DNA of 64,000 nt. Origin: Ricinus communis (Eukaryota; Streptophyta; Magnoliopsida; Malpighiales; Euphorbiaceae). Position numbers and translations under genes: made by a program. A model generated the notes under the pieces. The model was not told the origin of the DNA. It was given only the letters and a program-made list of their open reading frames with translations, and ran no database searches. Each line of letters opens with the position of its first letter. The first letter of the stretch is position 1. Shown here piece after piece: positions 12,723-25,297 of the stretch. Location: positions 25,548,802 through 25,612,801 of the forward strand of contig NC_063258.1 of assembly GCF_019578655.1 (NCBI RefSeq), in the 5' to 3' direction.

Positions 12723-13923
12723 AAAATCCAGTGTTTGTCAATAACCGATTTATTGTAAAGTTTCTTTTTTCCTTTTTAACGTTTGGTCTCTGTACTTGAG
12801 AAATTCAACCTGTTAAGTATGCTTAAACTAATAATTTAAGTGTCTGTAAAGCCATTCAGTCTTTTACAAAAATGTCTCTTGTCCTGATGGATTATATATT
12901 CTGGGTATTTTGTATATATCCTTTTGAGTAAAAGGAATTCTAGAATTGTTTACAGTTGTTCTGAAATATATTTAGATTCAGTTGGTTTCATATATTCGAG
13001 GATAGCATTTTTCAAGAGAATCTTATATTTTTATCACGTCTAAAATTATTTTCGAGGAAAATATTTTTTCAAGAAAATAAAATATTTTTTTAAATGAAAA
13101 GGTTGTAGAGTTTACTAAAAAATCTTATATTTTAATCCTATTTAAATAAAAAAATCACAATGAATTAACAAAATTATTATTTTTTAATTATCATCCAATA
13201 TTCGGACTGCAAGGTGTCTCAAGAGTCGAGATATTTGCACTAAAATCTGCGTGGGGAACCGTATGCTTTCGCAGGCTTAAAAAAGTCTATAAAGAAAACT
13301 AAGAAAAAAAGAAATTTGCTCAGAAGAAAATATATTTTAGAAGCTAGTAGTTAAGACCTTTTAATAAAAGGGTTTGCTCTTAACAAAGCTCCACCGTAAT
13401 TCCATCATGGCTTGGAGAATCATATTTCAATATGGCTGCCACAAACATTTCTTTAGAAGAATTGCTGACCCAATCATTATAGAAAGATTGTCTGGGTCTG
13501 TGTCAGTGATATTATATTGCTTGGCTTGGAGAAATTTCCAGAAAAGACAAGAGGAGACAGTTTTAAGTATTCATTCATTTAAATGCTTACTTCTCTTCTA
13601 ATGCAATATGATTCTTTTCTTCTTGTATTTTTGGTGCAAACAGAAAAAGTTATGAAATTCCATAATCACCATTAGTGGTGCCTAAGCTAAGTACATGAAC
13701 ATGGGACATGGAAGGAAGACAGAAACTGTACAACTTGGGGTTTCACATGTAGGCATTTATTATATGGTTTGAATAAGGAGAAAACACAGGTCAGCAGAAA
13801 GCAAAATAAGTCCAGTCATTTCGAGACGGCTGGCGGAGAATGTGGCTTGCTACGTATGTTCTGAAGAACACTTTTGAGATAGGGTTGCCCCTAGGAGTAC
13901 TTTGATCGATGCTGATGCTGATG
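12723..13923. other. BSD 3'UTR and intergenic DNA
   Basis: The first 200-300 bases are probably 3'UTR. After that, AT-rich sequence without a convincing gene continues to the 3' end of the minus-strand TRAF-like pseudogene. A 75-codon open frame near 13,374-13,601 has no recognisable family features. Confidence 0.5.
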
Positions 13924-15507
13924 CTAATGAAGGCTACGGATATCTCTTAGCCCATCTTCATGGATGCGCCAAACCATCTCCAATTCCCTCATTGACAGAT
14001 TCTCCAAGCCCACACTATACAGAGGAGCATGCTGTGACATCTGCTCTTTAAGTGCATTGTCAAGAGAGCTGATATGTTGCTGCAGAAGTAGATGATGAGC
14101 ATTTAGGTCCAATCACATTAATTTCTAGAAAGCAGTTGAAACCCACAAGCCAAACATCAAAATTTACGAGTATGTGCAAGCAATAGAAAGAGTAAGACAG
14201 GAAGGGAAGAAAAGAAGAAGACGATGAAATGACAACACTTGCTCAGTGTTCTGTACCATTAGCTACTTCACGTCTGCAGTAATTTTAATGAGTTTCAGCA
14301 CAATGTGCTCGCAAAATGGCAGATCACGAGACCATATTTTAAGGATTCAGGAGAAACAACTTAAACAAAACCATGAACACGAGAGTTTCCAGATAGAGAC
14401 AATGTCCTGACAAGAGCAAGAACTAAGGTAAAAACTCCTTCAAGACAAAGGACTCTTCCTTTTTCTCTTTTTCTGAAACTTGATGTTGATAAGACGATGG
14501 TTCTAAACTAACACTAAATCTTTGTGCATATTTTTCCAAGATTATGGCAACTGAATGATCTTCAATAAATCCATGCGCTATACCTCTCTCAAAAACTTGG
14601 GAAGCTTCACCAGCAAGGGAAGGAATAGCTAACACATTGATCAAGAGAAAGATGTCAGAAAAATGATGATTTGCATCCTTAAGTGGTCCATCTACCAAAC
14701 AGTTCGTTGCAGTTCCTTTTTCTTGATCTGGAAAGAGTTCGCTTGAGTTAGTTAAGCAGTTACCATCAAGTGCAAGGACAGAACCAATTTCTCTCAACAT
14801 TGATTCCGCAATCTCACGCCTACTGTTCACAGTTTTGCTTAGAAGATCAAACACATAAGATGAGACCTCAGCTCCTAAACTTTCTAACCTTGCATGAACA
14901 GCTCTGACCTACAGGGGCAAAGAAAATATAGCAAATCAAAAGAAAGAAATGTAGCTTACAAGATAAATTCAATTCCATCATATTGGCCTTTTGCTGAATG
15001 CTTACTGCTTGAGGAATATATTGGCAGTGGGATGCAGCTTCAAACAAGAAGTCAATAATAGCTCCCAGCACTTCGCCATTTGATTTCCTCAGAAGTTGAT
15101 AAGCTCGACATATTGTCTGTTTCCACCCTTCGTTGTCCAGGTTCAACCGACTAATAGTAGCAAGAATCTGGAGTACAAAATAATTTACTTCAAAAATTTG
15201 GAAAAGAAAGAAAAGAAAAGAAATAGATTAAAGGGCAGAGAGAAATTTATGAACAGCACATTTTTCCGCATACAAAATTTTCTCTCGGCTATTATAGTTC
15301 CACAAGTAAATAATCACATTACTGCATGACTTTCCACATATATTTATGCCCATGCTTTTGTAAACCCTTCACTAAAATCACAAATCATTTTGTAACGTTT
15401 GAAGGTGGTGATAGTCTCACAGTTGGTTGCAGTGCAGGTCCTGAATCTAGCTGAGTGAGATGATCTAAAAGGGCAAAAGCAACAAGAGGATGCTCTGAAT
15501 TATTTGT

Positions 15508-15727
15508 TGATGTATTTGAGTCTGATATTGGAAACAAATGTATTTTGTAACTATGAGCTGTCTATGGTTGGCTTAATTAATAAGTCTCCTCTTAAACGTA
15601 TTTTTATTTAATGTGGTACATGAAAAGCCACTTATTTTAATGCAAGTAAAAGAAAAAAGGTCTTCTCTTTTATTTTCTCTTTTCTTATTCTCTTCTCTCA
15701 TAACTCCAAAAATATTTTTAAACACCA
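15508..15727 (+). repeat. 5' LTR of the copia element
   Basis: Begins TGATGTATTTGAG and ends AAACACCA. Over the alignable first 150 bases it differs from the 3' LTR at about a dozen positions (roughly 8%), plus a variable A-rich stretch. The element is therefore old. Confidence 0.88.
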
Positions 15728-15731
15728 ACAG

Positions 15732-15743
15732 TGGTATCAGAGC
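15732..15743 (+). other. Primer binding site of the copia element
   Basis: TGGTATCAGAGC lies four bases after the 5' LTR. It is the standard plant PBS complementary to the 3' end of initiator tRNA-Met. Confidence 0.9.
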
Positions 15744-18700
15744 ATCTTCTTGAGGGCTGTGAGGTTCTACTTGCTGTTTGTGAGTGATTAAATACCGGGT
15801 GAGAATGAAACACCGTGAGATTGAGAGCTTGAGAGTTTTTTTTTGAGTGGTTTTAATGGCTTCTTCTAATGCTCTTTCAACTTCTGTTTCTATTTTCACA
15901 TGAACTCATTATCATGTTTGGGCAGTTAATATGAAAGTTTATTTGAGATCTCTTGGCTTGTGGAAGGTTGTAGAAACTGATGAAGATCCACCAGCACTGA
16001 GACAAAATTCCACCGTTGCTCAGCTTAAAGCTTATGATGAAGATATCTTAAAAAAGGATAAAGCTTTGTCGTGTATTCACTCTGGGTTAGTTGATAACAT
16101 CTTCACCAGCATTATAGATCTTGAAACACCAAAGGCTGTTTGAGATAAACTCAAGGAAACTTATGAGGGAGGTGACAGAGTCAAGAAAGCAAAGCTTTTA
16201 ACTCCGAAAAGGGAGTTCATGATGTTGCAAATGAAGGATGATGAGCAGATTAAAAATTATTCAACCAGGCTTATGGATATTGTAAATCAAATCAGACTTT
16301 ATGATGAAAAGCTATCTGATGAAAAGATGGTTGAAAAAGTCATGATCAGTGTTCCTCAAAGATTTGAAGCCAAAATTTCAGCTATTGAAGAATATTATGA
16401 CATGACGAGTCTAACTATTGCTGATCTTGTTAGCAAGTTAGAAGCGCAAGAACAGAGGGTGTCTATGCGAGCTCATGAAGCAAGTGAAGGTGCTTTTCTT
16501 GCTGCTCACAAAGGAGTTAAGTTCAACAGCTCCGGGAAGAAATTTGAGAGCTCAAACAAAGGCAAAACTATTGATTCTTCCACCAGTGGTTATAATGGAA
16601 GGTTTCCACTATGTCCTATTTGTACGAGGACAAATCATGCTGAAAAAGATTGTCGTTTAAAGGACAAAGACAAGTCCAAATTTCAATGTACTTTTTGCAA
16701 GAAGGCTGGCCACACTAAAAAAATTTTGTTGGACTAAGAAGAAGCAAGCTCAACAGCAAGTAGATGCAACTAAAGAGAACCAAGAGCAGGGTGAGCATTT
16801 GTTTATGTTTTCTCATGTTGCTGAATCATTTCATAACTCTATTTGGCTTGTGGATAGTGGGTGTAACAGTCATATGGCACCTGTGGCTGCATATTTTAAT
16901 TCACTTGATAAGTCTTTTAAGACAAATGTGAAGTTGGAAAATGGTGCTACGGTTCACGTTCAAGGCAAAGGTTCAATTTCAGTGAATACTTTACAAGGTA
17001 AAAGAACAATCCATAATGTTCTTTTTATTCCTGATTTAGATCAAAGTCTTTTGAGTATTCCTCAAATGATTAAAAATGGTTTTAATATTTAGTTTAAGAG
17101 TGATTTCTGCAACATATTTGATGTTTATGGTTCTAAGTTTGCTGCTCTAAAAATGAAAAACAATAGCTTTTATTTAAAGCTTGATGTTGATTGTGAACAT
17201 GTGTCTGTTGCTAAGGCTGATGTCACTCCTCTTTGGCATAAAAGGATGGGGCATTTTAATCTTAGAACCTTAAAGTACATGCAGTCAAATGGTTTTGTGA
17301 CAGATTTGCCTGAACTGAATATGTATGATGATAAATGTGATAGTTGTCAACTTGGAAAGTAACATAGGTTGTCATTTTCTCATGATGGTGTGAAGAGAGC
17401 AAATATGAAGTTATAGTTAATTCACTCTGATTTGTATGTCCAATGCAAACTTCTTCTATGAATGGTAGCAAATATTTTGTATTATTTATAGATGACTTAA
17501 CAAGAATGTGTTGGGTGTATTTCTTGAAATCTAAGTTGAATGTATTGTCAACATTCAAAGAATTCAAGAAATTTATTGAAAATCAATGCGATTATAAGTT
17601 GAAGGTTATAAGAACAGATAATAGCGGAGAGTACGTGTTCAAGGAATTCAATGATTTTTGTAAAGACTCTGAAATTCATCATCAACTCACTGTTCCTTAC
17701 ACTCCTCAACAGAATGAAGTGTGTGAAAGGAGAAATAGAACTGTTTTGGAGATGTCAAGATGTATGTTATTTGAAAAACATCTTCCAAATACATTCTGGG
17801 CAGAAGCTGTAGCTACATCTGTGTATCTGTTGAACAGGTTAGCAACAAAGACTGTGGATGGAAAAACTCCTCTTAAAGCATGGTCTGGGGTTAAGCCTTC
17901 TGTAAAAAACCTTAGAGTGTTTGGTTCAATTTGTTTCAGTCATATACCTGCCAATATGAGAACCAAGTTAGATGAAAGGGCTTGGAAAGGAATCTTTGTT
18001 GGTTATTCTTCTCAATCCAAGGGGTACAGAGTCTTTAATTTGAACAGTAAGAGAATTGTTTTAAGTAGAAATGTCATTTTTTATAAAGATTCTTATTGGA
18101 GTTGGAAGAAGAATGATGTCCAGAAGCATGGTAGTGGACTAATGCTTGAAGAGGCTGTTATAACTGATGATTCTAAGATTGAAGTGACTAGTGATGAATT
18201 TGGTGTAGGTGATACAACTGATGCTGAGGTTATGAAAACTAAATCCTTAGCAAGTGTGTATGAGAGGTGCAATTTTGTCTTTGCTGAACCAACAAGTTTT
18301 GATGAAGCCGTAAAGGTACCTGAATGGATTGATGCAATGAAGGCAGAAATTTCTGCAATTGAAAAAAATGATACTTGGTTCCTGACTGATCTACCTGATG
18401 ACAAGCATGATATAGGTATGAAATGGGTGTTTAGGACCAAGTTTAATTCTGATGGCACTGTGTTCAAGCATAAGGCTAGGTTGGTTGTGAAAGGGTATGC
18501 ACAGATAGGTGGAGTTGACTATGGTGACACATTTGCACCTGTTGCTAGACACGATACCATCAGATTGCTCATTGCTATTGCATGTCAATTGGCCTGGGAT
18601 GTGTTTCACTTGAATGTGAAATCAGCTTTCTTAAATGGAGAGCTTGAAGAAGATATCTATGTTTGTCAACCTGAAAGTTTTGTGGTTGGGAACATCAAGT

Positions 18701-19821
18701 GTACAAGCTTAAGAAGACTCTTTATAGCCTAAAACAGGTACCAAGGGCTTGGTATTGCAGAATTGATTCTTATTTGCAGAAGTTGGGTTTTCAGAGGAGC
18801 ATTAATGAAGCTACTTTGTATCTTAAGAAAGATAAGAGTGTTGATTTTCTTGTTGTTTCTCTTAATGTTGATGATTTGTTGGTGATGAGGAGCAATGAAA
18901 AAGCTCTCTCAGAATTCAAATTAAATATGCAAAAAGAATTTGAAATGTCTAATTTTGGCTTGATGAGCTACTTTCTTGGGTTGAAGATTAATCAAAGCAA
19001 CGCTGGTATCTTCATTTCACAATATAAGTATGCTTTAGATGTTCTAAGGAAATTTAAGTTGGAATCTTGCAAGGGAATTGATTCACCATTGCCTTTAAAC
19101 TTGAAGTTGTCGAAGAATGATGGTGAGAAACTCTGATCCTTCTATATTCAGAAGCATGGTTGAAAGCTTACTTTACTTGACTGCAACACTACCTGATTTA
19201 ATGTTCCCTGCAACATTGTTATCAAGGTTTATGAGTTCACCTATAGATGTTCATTTGGGAGTTGCTAAGAGAGTTCTCAGGTATGTAAAGGGCACAAGAA
19301 GTGAAGGGCTGAAATATTTCAAAATAGGAAGTGTGAAGTTAATTGGGTATTCTGATAGTGATTGGGCAGGGAGTTTGGATGACATGAAAAGTACATCTGG
19401 GTATGTTTTTAACCTTGGCTCAGGTGCAATCTGTTGGAGTTTAAAGAAGCAACAAGTTGTGGCCCAGTCAACTGCAGAAACATAATATATTGTTGTTGCT
19501 GCTGCTGTAAACCAGGCAATTTGGTTGAGAAATTTGCTTTCTGATCTTGGTTTTTAGCAAGAAAATGCTACTGTTTTTTTGTGTGACAATAAGTCAGCTA
19601 TTGCCATTGCTGAAAATCCAGTTCAGCATGGAAGAACAAAGTATATCAATATGAGGTTTCATGCTATTCGTGAGGCTGAGAAAAATTTACAGATCAAGAT
19701 GGAATTCTATTCTTCAGAGATGCAGGTTGCTGATTTGATGACAAAGTCTCTTTCAAGGAATAGAATTTCTTTTCTCAAGCATGAGCTTGGTATGTCCAAT
19801 ATCAACCTCAAGATGGAGTAT

Positions 19822-20052
19822 TGATGTATTTGAGTCTGATATTGGAAATAGATGTATTTTGTAACTACGAGTTGTCTATGATTGGCTTAATCAGTAAGTC
19901 TACTCTTAAACGTATCTTCATTTAATGTGGTACATGAAAAGCCACTTATTTTAATGTAAGTAAAAAGTAAAAATAAAAATAAAAAGTTTTCTGTTCATCT
20001 TCTCTTTTCTTCTTCTCTTCTCTCGCAACTCCAAAAATATTTTTAAACACCA
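19822..20052 (+). repeat. 3' LTR of the copia element
   Basis: Same TGATG start and ACACCA end as the 5' LTR, about 11 bases longer because of an A-rich expansion near 19,965-19,990. The purine-rich CTCAAGATGGAG just upstream is the probable polypurine tract. Confidence 0.88.
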
Positions 20053-20518
20053 CATTGAGTAACTTAGGCAGCAAAATAACTAGATCTGGGTGCAGATGTT
20101 TAGGGGCTTTTCCAATAAGAAAAAGACTTTTGCTGCAGATTGAGACCTTTGACTTGGCTTTGGATGAATTTGGGGAACAGGGCCATCAGGAGTCTTCAAT
20201 GACTTGATAATCAACTGTAAGAGCTCCTTAGAAGGCTCTGGCAATTTAGCGTATAAATAAATGGTCAAGAACTCAATAACTCAATCTTAGCCCATACAAC
20301 TGCTTATTAGGGTAGCATAGCTCTACCTTGAAAGCATGAAAATATTTGTAGCCATGGGATCTTTGATAGATGTTTCTAGACCGTTTATAGCCGAACATTC
20401 TGCAAGACAAGAACTGGAAGTAATAGTAACCCCATTACTGGATCCTTCATGTAAGGAGGATTGAATTGAAACCATGGGTCTAATATCACAGTGAGATTCC
20501 AGTTGACAGACAGTTGAA

Positions 20519-20966
20519 TTGTCTTTCGAATTTGCAGCAACAATGTCGTCAATAGAGTTATTTAATGGTTCGCAACACTCCATCATAATATCCAGAAGTG
20601 CATCATTGATAGTCTGTTGTAAAATCTTAACAGTTACCGTGGTACTAGTTAACATAGCTGAATATTCATCTGCTCCACCATATTTCTCCCTACCATTACT
20701 ACCAGCGCACTTGTCTTGAGGAAAAAAACTATTAAATTCGACCATATTGTCTTTTGAATTTGCAGCAATAATGTCATCAATAGAGTTATTTAATGGTTTG
20801 CAACACTTAATCATAATATGCCGAAGTGCATCATTGATAGCCTGTTGTAAAACCTTAACAGTTGCCACAGTACTAGTTAACATAGCTGAAGATTCATCTG
20901 CCCCACCATATTTCTCCCTAGCATTACTACCAGCGAACTTGTCTTGAAGAAAAAAAACTATTACAA
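20519..20966 (-). repeat. 228-bp tandem duplication inside the TRAF-like pseudogene
   Basis: Two copies with exact 228-base spacing, starting at 20519 and 20747 on the plus strand. On the minus strand each encodes the block beginning GSN(A/G)REKYGGADE and running to SIDDI(I/V)AANSKDN. 228 is divisible by three, so the duplication added 76 codons in frame. The copies differ at about 20 positions (roughly 9%). Confidence 0.9.
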
Positions 20967-23900
20967 TGGGTTGGATCATCAAGGTAACAGCGTGTTGTAG
21001 CTAGAAGCACAGCTATTGTACCAGTACCCCTTAGTAGCTCTTTCAATTTAACTAGGAGCTGTCTAGGAGAATCTTCATCTACAAGGTAGCAGCTTGCGCT
21101 TACAAGAAGCTCACCGAAGAAATTTTCCATCTTTCCAATCATCATCTTAATATCTTCACGGTCGTAAAGTTCGCTAATGCCATGGGACGAATCATCATGG
21201 TCATTGGCCATGGTGAAAAGCTGACAACAGAAAAAAGTTGATATAGAAATATACAAAAACATGTAATACTGATAATACGAAACAGGGACACTTCTTGTCA
21301 CATTTTGTTAAACACAAACAGCACATAATGGATAATGCTAGAACCACGGGCAAATGCTTCTTTAAATTGCTGAAAATAACTAGAATGACAACCCAGATAG
21401 TCAAATGCAAAATCACAACCTTATGACATAAATCTCAAAGTCAAAAAGGAAAGAGAGTAAAAAGAAATCAGTAAAGCTCATCAGCTAATCAATAACAGTG
21501 TTGTCATGTGCAGCAGTACAGCACAAGTACTCAGAAAGACATCATAGATGATGGCAAGGTAAGCACTCGGTAGTCATTGAATCACCTTTTCTTCAAGCAG
21601 CAGTTTTTCAATGAAAGCAAGACTACGTCCATTTTAAAAGCAACCAAAAAAGGACTTCAGGAAAATAAGTGCACAAACTGCAAACAACTAATAACATGCT
21701 TACTAACCTCTGCTTCTGAGAAATCAAACCATGGGCAGCAATCGAGGATTTCACAAGTAAAAGTAGCCGTCTCATGAACAGCAAATCCAGCACCTGGTTC
21801 CAGCATATCTGATACTTTCATAAATTGAAGAGGTTTACTGGTACAGCTCTTTGTGCATAAAGAAGATTCCTTCCACAAACTTTTAGCAGGGTCCTTTTGA
21901 TTCACCAAAGCAATCCTGTAACTGACCCAAAAATTCTCATCAGGATCGCTAGCAACTGATGAATCACTCTCCAAGTATGCGCATATGCTTTCAGATGACT
22001 CATAAAACCCTATGATACAATATGACCAGAGTGATTAAGTTAGAGAAACCATTGCCTACATCTCATCCTTAAGAAAATCATACAACTTGACCTACAGTTA
22101 CTCACCGATTCGAAGTTTACATCCACCAACCTGAAAAAATTTGCAAAAAACGTTGTCTTGCCATTATATCCTTTAAAGATGAGAAGTTTTCCACCTTCCA
22201 TAAAACAGACCATCTTTTACCTTCCCTGTTAATACAGGACTTTTCGTTGTTTGACTCATTAAGGCTCTTCAGTATGAATGTCTCCTTTAATATTCGAACC
22301 TCACCAGAGCAGACAGCAGTATCCTGATTAAGATACCCCAAACCCTGATCAAAGAAGCTGGATAGAGTCATAAATCCAGTCCAGCCCCAATCTTCTGTCG
22401 CCTTGGAGCAACGGTCCTGAGATTCTCTGATGATAGAGTAATCAATCATCTTCTGATTCATGACTGCCAACCGGTACATAACAAAATAACTCCAATCACT
22501 AGAAGTGTCTAACGGGTCCAAGACTTCAAGAAACAGTGAAAGGTGGAATGGCTTCTGAGATTTCCCTGGTGCCATCAATCATTAGGAGATAGTCACATCA
22601 GTTTTTTTCTTCACAAACTCATCAATCTATTAGCATGAAAGTTAAATGAGCAACTCTATCTGCATTATTTTGTTGCTAATAACTGAAAATTAATACTTTT
22701 GAGTAAATAACTTACCACTTTGTATAATATTATCATACCAGAAATGCTAACTAAAAAATCCAAGCACTCATTTAGAATGTGTAGTTGCATATGAATCATA
22801 TTCACTTACCTGCATGTTACACACAAATAACATGTTCTAAACTGTCACCAATTTATACAGAGTGATTCTTGCAATCTTTCATATAAAATTGATCACGCAA
22901 TATTTTCTATTTCTACCACCATGATCACATGGGATTTGCTCTTTCTACAATAAATTGGTGTTAGATGCCACTCAATCTCTTTCCGTTTAATAGAAAATGC
23001 TTGGACAATTAACAGCCAACTAATAGAGCAAGACTCACAGAAAAATGCCAATGAATGGACATACTTCCCCTTAGGATAAACTAGTAGGCGAAAATCCATA
23101 TTCCCAACCCGAAATGTCCTGCTCTTAATACATAGACCTGTAAGTTTCTTCTTCTTCGTAATACCCTTGAACCCCACAAAGTTCACAATCTTCCAGACGA
23201 ACTTTCTTGAACAACCTTCGCCTTTTTTTGTCAGACTAACAGTACTTTTTCCCTCAAACAAGTTGTCCACAGTGCTAAATTCCCTAATAGCATGAAATGA
23301 TACACCAATAACAACAGTATCATCCACCAAAAATCCTCCACTAGTAAAATCAGACATTTTCAAATACTGAGTCCAACCAAGAGTAGTATCATCTCTAAGA
23401 CCATGTACGGAAAACCTCCCATAACTATTTCTATGCACATGATTAAGCCCTGGCTTTTGATTGAACACACATATTCTAAATAAACACCATAAACTCCTAC
23501 CAATAACAGTACGTTTCTCAGTATCCTTAATGTCCAAAACCAATGACAAATACTCAATACCGTCAACCATAGTTCTGCACAAATGAATCCTAAGATTCCC
23601 CTCTCCAACTTGAAAAGACGAACTAATCATCTTCTGTGTCTTAATAATATCCTTAAACAAACTATAGTTCCTTATCGTCCAAGTAACCCTCCCATCCGAC
23701 ACAAAAGATTTGGTCTCATCATTATCACCTGAGAATGATCTCGTCTCATTTAAAATACGTATATCAAGACTAACAAGCAAAGATCCACTAAACAAAAACC
23801 CAGATGCAGGGTCTAAAATAGTTTTGGGAGCAGTAAATACAGGCCAACCAATTGATTTTCTAATCTTGGAAAACCTATAACAACTCTCCCTATAAAAAGA

Positions 23901-24158
23901 CTTTTGATCATTTACCACATTAACAATGGTTATCTTGTAACTGGCACAACAATCAAGACTGCCACGAGGATCATTAATCTGAAGAAAAAGAGAAATGTAT
24001 CCAGGTAAAGATAAAGTGACTCCTTTTGGGTACAATATAAGCCTAAATTCAAACCTACCCACTACAGAATACGGACTATGTAAAGATTTAGGCTTGAGAT
24101 TTTGGAAGTTAGGAACAACCCATTTGAACAACGAAGAATACTCTGAACGGCGATCCAC

Positions 24159-25297
24159 TCATTTTCTTATAAAATAGAAAAAACATACAACTAAATTAAT
24201 GCCTAAATAACAAATTTTCTTCCACAAATGTAGACTATATAGTTTGGAATCCAAATAAAGGCCAAACTATTGCCATTTCAATATGTAGGAAATTATGAGT
24301 TACGAAACCTTATTATAATACGTGACAAATTAAGAGGAAGATTCATCTGCAATGCTGGTTTAACCCAACTCATTAGTGATGAGATAATAGTTTATTTCTT
24401 CTTATCGAGTGTCATGAAACTGTTAGGCCGGAATTTCATATTAGGAATACGGTATTTAAGTTCTTAAAATATTTTTTTTAATTTCTTAATTTTTGATTTG
24501 CTATTATTCTTTTATGATAGTATCATGTATTTTTAGTTTAAATTACTTAGAAAAAGGACTTACTTTTTAAAATTATAAAGATTCTGGATAAAATACCTTA
24601 TATAATTTTTTATTTAATTTACTAAAAAAGGAATACCTCTACATTGTCTTTTATTTAATTTAATAAAAAGAAGAATTTAACTATCTATTTCATAAAAAAT
24701 GTTAAGTTTAGATAAAATAGCAAATACATTTACATTCATAAACTCAATAAATTGTAAATATACTAAGTATTTTACTCAAATATTTTTCTTAATAATTTTG
24801 AGTATTTAATAAATTAAGTAGAAAAATACAAGGTAACTTTTCAAGATCTTTTTCTAATAACTAAAATAATCATTTATTTTTTACTAATTGAAAATTTATT
24901 AGAAAAATGATATATTAAAAATTAAATATGCCAACATAATATATTAAAAGCTTCGGTGCTAAACTAGTAATGTAAATTACTCGCCTTAATCATATACCTC
25001 TTTTGATCTTCATATTCATTTAATAATTACAAGAGAAATTCATTTGACAGTTGACCACCTATGATCAATTATCATAATGTTGTAAGAATTCCAATATTTA
25101 GAATATAAGGGATCCTTTTTTATCAGCCCAATGAAAGATAGATGATTGAAAAACTCCAAAAAAAAAAAAAAATCCATGGAATTTGAAATCCCATTTCCAT
25201 GATCCAATCCAGGAACTACTGCTATTCATTAATGGCAATTCTAATACTTCTTTCAACAATAATAGGAAAAAATGGATAAATAAATAAATAATATTTT
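24159..25297. other. AT-rich intergenic DNA
   Basis: No coding signal is seen. Short T/A-rich runs dominate. The N-terminal exon or exons of the TRAF-like pseudogene would be expected here on the minus strand, but I could not find them. Confidence 0.5.

Larger units (their letters stand above)
15508..20052 (+). mobile_element. Ty1/copia LTR retrotransposon, degenerate
   Basis: Two LTRs (15508-15727, 19822-20052) flank a copia-order interior. The gag region (about 15856-16740) has CCHC knuckles CPICTRTNHAEKDC and CTFCKKAGH. Protease shows WLVDSGCNSHM (about 16842). The integrase zinc region has LWHKRMGHF and CDSCQLGK. The integrase core (from about 17443) includes FIDDLTR and RTDNSGEY. Reverse transcriptase (about 18370-19130) has NVDD in place of the usual YVDD. 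RNase H includes SDSDWAGS. Stops at 15901, 16141, 17089, 17360, 17413, 19483 and 19555, and frame breaks near 16730, 17440, 18700 and 19130, make it non-coding. It sits antisense inside a coding exon of the TRAF-like pseudogene. No perfect target-site duplication is visible. Confidence 0.93.
13924..24158 (-). pseudogene. Decayed TRAF-like / MATH-repeat gene (At2g25320-type)
   Basis: Read on the minus strand, inferred exons are 24158-23069 (MATH1, MATH2, start of MATH3), 22565-22106 (MATH3, start of MATH4), 22009-21708 (rest of MATH4, ending CCPWFDFSEAE), 21220-20327, about 20280-20053 plus 15507-15421, 15167-15006, 14908-14361 and 14079-13924 (ending HAPLYSVGLENLSMRELE). Order and content follow the large plant TRAF-like proteins with four MATH domains, from the At2g25320 family, recalled from memory. 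Damage: TGA immediately upstream of the first MATH exon with no in-frame ATG; a GG where the exon 1 donor should be (23068-23067); frameshifts at A/T runs near 22134-22139, 20950-20957, 20108-20111 and 14430-14434; stop TAA at 14363-14361; loss of the roughly 300-residue coiled-coil region; a copia insertion in an exon. Intact members are large adaptor-like proteins; some related TRAF-like proteins act in immune-receptor turnover. I judge this copy non-functional. Confidence 0.85.

Noticed and set aside
13374..13601. 75-codon plus-strand frame
   Set aside because: No recognisable motif, no supporting exons nearby and AT-rich codon pattern.
15503..20057. Target-site duplication of the copia element
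   Set aside because: Flanks TTTGT and CATTG do not match, and shifting the ends by one or two bases does not give a perfect 5-bp repeat. Old mutations or misplaced ends are likely.
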